Source of the DNA: Dehalococcoidia bacterium | GTDB taxonomy: Bacteria > Chloroflexota > Dehalococcoidia > E44-bin15 | Length of the DNA stretch: 8,352 nucleotides | Assembly: GCA_004377275.1 (NCBI GenBank) | Contig: SOIC01000201.1 | Coordinates: 1-8,352 of the forward strand | Direction of reading: 5' to 3' | In this document: piece by piece, positions 5,152-8,352 of the stretch | Numbering within the stretch: position 1 is the stretch's first letter | Layout: each line of letters starts with the position of its first letter | The notes under the pieces: generated by a model | Databases searched by the model: none | The model's input: only the letters and a program-made list of their open reading frames with translations | What the model was told of the DNA's origin: nothing | Translations under genes and position numbers: made by a program

Positions 5152-5932
5152 TTCTCATACCCATATCGATATGCGCCTTTACAATAGAGACCGCGACCAG
5201 GTGTTGGAGAGAGCCAGGGGGGCTGGGGTGGCGGCGGTGGTCGATGTGGGCTGCGACCTCGATTCCAGCAGGGGGGCGATAAGGCTCGCGGCGCAATATT
5301 CGGAGGTTTTCGCCGCGCTAGGGTTTCATCCCCATAGCGCTGCAAAGATGAGGGATAGCGACCTGGAAAGATTGTCTGAGCTGGCTCAGCACCCTAAGGT
5401 GGTCGCCATTGGTGAGATCGGGCTTGACTTTTATCGCAATCTATCACCAAGGGAGGTCCAGGTCGAGGCCTTCAAAAAGCAACTGGCATTAGCTCGGAGG
5501 CTCAGGTTGCCGGTGATCGTTCACTGCCGCGATGCTCAAGAGGAGGTGCTCAGCATACTTACCGAGTGGGCTTATGGGGCAGGTGGGGTTGGTGGAGCGA
5601 AAGAACCTTTAGGAGTGCTCCATTGCTTTAGCGGCGATAGGGAGCTTAGCCAGAGGTATATTGAGATGGGCTTCCTCCTTTCCATTGCCGGTCCCATTAC
5701 CTATCCTTCTTCCCATGCCATGGAGATTGCCCATCACATACCGTTGGATAAGCTTCTTATTGAGACCGATTGCCCCTTTCTTACTCCCCAACCTTATAGG
5801 GGCAAGAGGAATGAGCCATCGAATGTATCTTTCGTTGCGGAGAAGATCGGCGAGATTAGGGGGGTGCCCACCGCTGTGGTGGCGGAGCATACAACCGCTA
5901 ACGCGGCCCAGCTCTTTCGGCTGCCCCTTTGA
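5135..5932 (+). CDS. tatD: TatD family metal-dependent deoxyribonuclease
   Basis: A 265-residue TIM-barrel amidohydrolase-superfamily protein of the TatD family, whose characterised members are metal-dependent 3'-5' exonucleases on DNA and RNA, linked to repair and RNA turnover. The metal ligands are all visible: H8 and H10 in DSHTHID, E94 in IGEIGLDFYRN, H130 in IVHCRDA, H163 in LHCFSGD and D212 in ETDCPFLTP. Length matches the family. A Gly-rich insertion (residues about 147-160) precedes the LHCFSG strand. The start at 5135 (MPVLVDSHTHID) is chosen by alignment with the family; an in-frame ATG at 5120 adds five residues and would place GAGGAGG directly against the start. The gene overlaps metG by 17 bases, which implies translational coupling. 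The exact substrate is not shown by the sequence. Confidence 0.93.
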   Translation: MPVLVDSHTHIDMRLYNRDRDQVLERARGAGVAAVVDVGCDLDSSRGAIRLAAQYSEVFAALGFHPHSAAKMRDSDLERLSELAQHPKVVAIGEIGLDFYRNLSPREVQVEAFKKQLALARRLRLPVIVHCRDAQEEVLSILTEWAYGAGGVGGAKEPLGVLHCFSGDRELSQRYIEMGFLLSIAGPITYPSSHAMEIAHHIPLDKLLIETDCPFLTPQPYRGKRNEPSNVSFVAEKIGEIRGVPTAVVAEHTTANAAQLFRLPL

Positions 5933-5946
5933 GTGAAAGGAGTTTT

Positions 5947-6912
5947 TTGTCGGTAGCTTCTATCTACGAACCGATCCAAGAAGGCCTGGGGATGGTGGAG
6001 GAGAAGTTGAAATCCTTTGCCAATGTGGACCTCCCCTGGGTGCGGGAGCCATTAAGCTATGTTTTAGAGAGCAGTGGCAAGCGGGTACGGCCCGGGCTTA
6101 CCCTGCTTGCGGGCAGGTTCTATCGCTACAACCTGGAGACATTGGTTCCGATGGCCACGGCTATCGAGCTGTTCCACAATGCCACCCTTGTTCACGACGA
6201 TGCAGTGGATAAAGCTTTATTGCGACGGGGCAAGACTGCAGTGAATAGCCTCTGGGGGGAGGGCATCGCAGTGCTTTTGGGAGACTACCTTTTTTCCATC
6301 TCCGCTGATCTGGTTTGCAGTATTGGCAACTTCACGGTAATGAGCCTTTTCGCCAAGACCCTGACAGAGATATCCAGCGGTCAGTTGAGAGAGACTTCTG
6401 GTGCTTACAGCTGGCGACAAGATAGCGAGGGCTATTACGAGCTGATCTATAGCAAGACTGCTTCTCTCTTCGCTGCCGCCACCGGTACCGGGGCGGTGTT
6501 GAGCGAGGCCCCAGAGGAAGCGATGGCGGCGCTCACAAGCTACGGGAAAAATCTGGGCATGGCCTTCCAGGTGGTCGATGACGTCCTGGACTTCATTGGC
6601 GATGAGGGGGAGATGGGAAAGCCGATGGGCAGCGATCTCTTACAGGGCACCCTGACACTGCCGATAATCCTTCTGATGGAGCAACACCCCGAGGACAACA
6701 TCCTTAGGGAGCTACAGGAGAAAGGTGGGGATCCGCTGGAGGTAGCACGGGTTATTGAGATGGTCCGCAACTCGCCTGTTGTTGAGGAGTGCTACCGCAT
6801 CGCTGGGGGTTTCTCCTCCCAGGCCTGCCGCGCCCTGGAGGGGCTGCCGGATAACGCCAGCCGCCAGTCGCTCCTCGATCTGGCAGACTACGTTATTGAG
6901 CGCCGCAAATAA
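5947..6912 (+). CDS. Polyprenyl (trans) diphosphate synthase, long-chain type
   Basis: A 321-residue all-helical trans-isoprenyl diphosphate synthase that extends an allylic diphosphate with isopentenyl diphosphate units. Landmarks: GKRVRPG (44-50), the first Asp-rich motif DDAVD (84-88) with LLRRGK (91-96), KTASLF (170-175), the second Asp-rich motif DDVLD (211-215) and GKPMGSDLLQG (224-234). Residues five and four before the first motif are Ala79 and Thr80. These are small, a pattern that in this family permits long products, so a heptaprenyl-to-decaprenyl chain for a quinone or lipid carrier is the best guess; geranylgeranyl is an alternative. The usual Lys after DLxxG is Thr235, a variant I recall in some homologues. 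The start is TTG 5947, with AAAGGAG (5936-5942) 4 bases upstream. An alternative TTG at 5929 overlaps the tatD stop as TTGA but lacks a ribosome binding site. It is the last gene of the plus-strand unit. Confidence 0.9.
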   Translation: MSVASIYEPIQEGLGMVEEKLKSFANVDLPWVREPLSYVLESSGKRVRPGLTLLAGRFYRYNLETLVPMATAIELFHNATLVHDDAVDKALLRRGKTAVNSLWGEGIAVLLGDYLFSISADLVCSIGNFTVMSLFAKTLTEISSGQLRETSGAYSWRQDSEGYYELIYSKTASLFAAATGTGAVLSEAPEEAMAALTSYGKNLGMAFQVVDDVLDFIGDEGEMGKPMGSDLLQGTLTLPIILLMEQHPEDNILRELQEKGGDPLEVARVIEMVRNSPVVEECYRIAGGFSSQACRALEGLPDNASRQSLLDLADYVIERRK

Positions 6913-6913
6913 A

Positions 6914-7675
6914 CTACCCCTCCCTCCTTAACCGGTCCAGCCACGCCACCGACTTCACCTCCCGCTCCAGAAGGTACCTGATGTAGTGGCGCATGAGGCT
7001 GTCCAGCTCCCGCGATAGCTCTTCATTAATCCTAACCCGGCTGGCTTTAGGGTAGTCACTTTCTTGCAGGAGGCGCATCACCTTGAGGGCATTTAAGGAG
7101 ATGGGTTGGGATAGTGGCTCCTTTTCCCCACATACGGGGCAGAGCACCCCGCCGCTGCTGGCGCTGAAGAAATTGGCAGTCGGCTCCAGGGGCGATTTGC
7201 AGCCCAGACACTGGTGAAGCTCGGGCTTGTAGCCCAGGTGGGTGAGGAGGGTTAACTCGAAGTAGCGCAGGGTGATATCCCCATTATCGGTCTCGCAGAG
7301 CCGGTGTAGCGTGTCAAGGAGCAGCTTATAGGCAGGGTAGTTCTCTATGTGTTCTGCGGTAAACTGCGCCACCAGCTCGACAGCATAGATGGCGAGGCTG
7401 ACGCGCCACAGGTCGCTTCTCAAGGGGAGGAAGCTTGAGATGGTCTGCGATTGGGTGATGATGTCCAGGTTCTGCCCCCGTGCCAGCATCAGGGAGCAGT
7501 GGGTGAGCAGCTCAAGGTGGCCTCCCATCTTGCTCTTGGGGCGGCGCACCCCCTTGGCGATGGCGCTCAATTTGCCCAGGTTAGGGGTATAGAGGGTGAG
7601 GATCTTGTCCGCCTCACCCAGGTTTATTCGTTTGAGGACAATAGCCTCCGTCTTATAAACCTTTGGCGCGGTCAT
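6914..7675 (-). CDS. recO: DNA repair protein RecO
   Basis: A 253-residue RecO, the RecFOR-pathway mediator that binds single-stranded DNA and SSB, anneals strands and helps load RecA at gaps. The N-terminal OB-fold is recognisable from KTEAIVLKRINLGEADKIL (8-26) to GKLSAIAKGVRRPKSKMGG (34-52). The helical part includes LLLDTLHRL and LRYFELTLLTHLGYKPEL (136-153). A zinc finger is formed by C156/C159 and C179/C182. Length is normal. The start at 7675 matches the usual RecO beginning, although the upstream Shine-Dalgarno is weak. It lies 98 bases downstream of the FKBP gene on the same strand and may be cotranscribed with it; I see no clear terminator or promoter in the gap. Its stop codon is one base from that of the convergent prenyl synthase. 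Confidence 0.95.
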   Translation of the reverse strand: MTAPKVYKTEAIVLKRINLGEADKILTLYTPNLGKLSAIAKGVRRPKSKMGGHLELLTHCSLMLARGQNLDIITQSQTISSFLPLRSDLWRVSLAIYAVELVAQFTAEHIENYPAYKLLLDTLHRLCETDNGDITLRYFELTLLTHLGYKPELHQCLGCKSPLEPTANFFSASSGGVLCPVCGEKEPLSQPISLNALKVMRLLQESDYPKASRVRINEELSRELDSLMRHYIRYLLEREVKSVAWLDRLRREG

Positions 7676-7773
7676 CTTTTCGCTTTATTTCCCTGGGGCA
7701 GTCCGGGCATTACAGCGCTTCCAGTCTTTGCCAAATGCGAGCGTTTGGGCGAATCTTTCGTTGCGCGATAGCG

Positions 7774-8310
7774 TTACGACTGTTGTAGTATCTCTACGAG
7801 CTCGATCTCAAATGTCAGGTCTTCCCCTGCCAGATGGTGGGTGTTCTCGAATGTCACGCTCAATTCGGAGACCTCAGTCACTATGGCTAGAATTATTCGA
7901 CCATTTTCTAGTGGCACTTGCCATTGCTGACCGACTTCTGGTGGATTGTCCTCCGGAAACTGGCCCCGATCTACCACTACCTCGAGCGGGCCATATGCTT
8001 CATCCGCTGGGATGTGGACGGTTGTAGATTCGTTGAGGCTCAACCCGATTACCGCCTGTTCAAAGCTGGGTAGCACTTTGCCCTCGCCTATTGTAAACTC
8101 CAGAGGTTCGACGTGGCCAAAGGAAGGGTCAACAGACGAGTCAAACACTGTACCGTCATCCAGTGTGCCTGTATAGTCAACCTTAACGGTATCACCTTCT
8201 TTTGCCGTTACTTCCTCCGTACAACAAGCTGACATGAATATTGAGCTAACCAGTAGAGCCATTACCATGAGAACGGACGAAAATCTTGTCAACTCCTTTT
8301 TATTTATCAT
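7774..8310 (-). CDS. SlyD-like FKBP-type peptidyl-prolyl isomerase, lipoprotein
   Basis: A 178-residue FKBP-family prolyl isomerase with an export signal. Residues 1-28 have a basic start, a hydrophobic core and a lipobox MSA before Cys29, so the mature protein should be lipid-anchored outside the membrane. The FKBP domain begins at GDTVKVDYTGTLDDGTVFDS (39-58) and continues through LEFTIGEGKVLPSFEQAVIG (70-89) and IPADEAYGP (100-108). A flap-like insertion (about 109-155) and the return NTHHLAGEDLTFEIELVEI (156-174) match the SlyD arrangement, in which the insert binds unfolded clients. The His-rich metal-binding tail of E. coli SlyD is missing. It probably helps fold exported proteins. The start at 8310 has AAAGGAG (8320-8314) 3 bases upstream. 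It is the first gene of a possible FKBP-recO pair. Confidence 0.92.
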   Translation of the reverse strand: MINKKELTRFSSVLMVMALLVSSIFMSACCTEEVTAKEGDTVKVDYTGTLDDGTVFDSSVDPSFGHVEPLEFTIGEGKVLPSFEQAVIGLSLNESTTVHIPADEAYGPLEVVVDRGQFPEDNPPEVGQQWQVPLENGRIILAIVTEVSELSVTFENTHHLAGEDLTFEIELVEILQQS

Positions 8311-8342
8311 TTTCTCCTTTCCGACTCTGGAGTAATCCTGGT

Positions 8343-8348
8343 CTTATA
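8343..8348 (-). promoter_or_regulatory. Possible -10 box for the FKBP gene
   Basis: TATAAG on the minus strand (5/6 to TATAAT) would place transcription start near 8336 and a leader of about 26 bases before the ATG. The matching -35 box would lie beyond the right edge, so this cannot be confirmed from the window. Confidence 0.25.
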
Positions 8349-8352
8349 CTTA

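Noticed and set aside
4845..5345. 166-codon minus-strand open frame across metG and tatD
   Set aside because: It is antisense to two well-supported genes, has low-complexity Pro/Arg composition and no ribosome binding site or family resemblance.
5929..5946. TTG 5929 as start of the prenyl synthase
   Set aside because: The TTGA overlap with the tatD stop is attractive, but there is no Shine-Dalgarno; AAAGGAG points to TTG 5947. Kept as an alternative only.
7676..7773. Terminator or promoter between the FKBP gene and recO
   Set aside because: Only weak hairpins without T-runs were found; TTGGCA and TGTAAT are spaced by 14 bases, too short for a sigma70 promoter.

Overview
The window is about 8.4 kb of bacterial chromosome with moderately high GC. 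It looks most like a member of Chloroflexota, probably Dehalococcoidia or a relative. Clues are the Thr-Pro-rich linker in a lipoprotein, a GuaB3-type IMP dehydrogenase paralogue, a methionyl-tRNA synthetase whose KMSKS loop reads ALSTS, and the intergenic repeat at the left edge. This placement is inference from sequence style; no search was possible. The content is mostly housekeeping. No CRISPR array, tRNA, rRNA, transposase or phage gene is visible.

Layout. Positions 1-132 hold a repeat-like, gene-free edge. On the minus strand come a lipoprotein with a LolA/DUF4412-like look (133-864) and, upstream of it, guaB3 (940-2073). Each has its own sigma70-type promoter. The 2074-2607 interval between the divergent units is the most unusual stretch. 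It contains the guaB3 promoter, a six-tract G-quadruplex motif on the minus strand, a nested inverted repeat, a good plus-strand promoter, and a small gene (2358-2590) whose start codon reads ACG and whose frame is broken by a single-base shift. On the plus strand follow rsmI (16S rRNA C1402 ribose methylation), metG (methionyl-tRNA synthetase), tatD (metal-dependent nuclease) and a long-chain-type polyprenyl diphosphate synthase (isoprenoid chains for quinones or lipid carriers). The last three are tightly packed or overlapping, so one operon is likely, with a possible internal extended -10 promoter before metG. Two minus-strand genes converge on this unit: a SlyD-like FKBP lipoprotein (7774-8310) and, downstream of it, recO (6914-7675), whose stop codon lies one base from that of the prenyl synthase.

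Roles. rsmI and metG serve translation, tatD and recO serve nucleic-acid maintenance, guaB3 belongs to the guanine nucleotide enzyme family, and the prenyl synthase supplies isoprenoid chains. The two lipoproteins act outside the cytoplasmic membrane.

I see no convincing new multi-gene system. The best leads are the decayed or recoded small gene at 2358-2590, the terminator-like fold inside it, the G4 motif at 2182-2204, and the lysine-free KMSKS loop of MetG.
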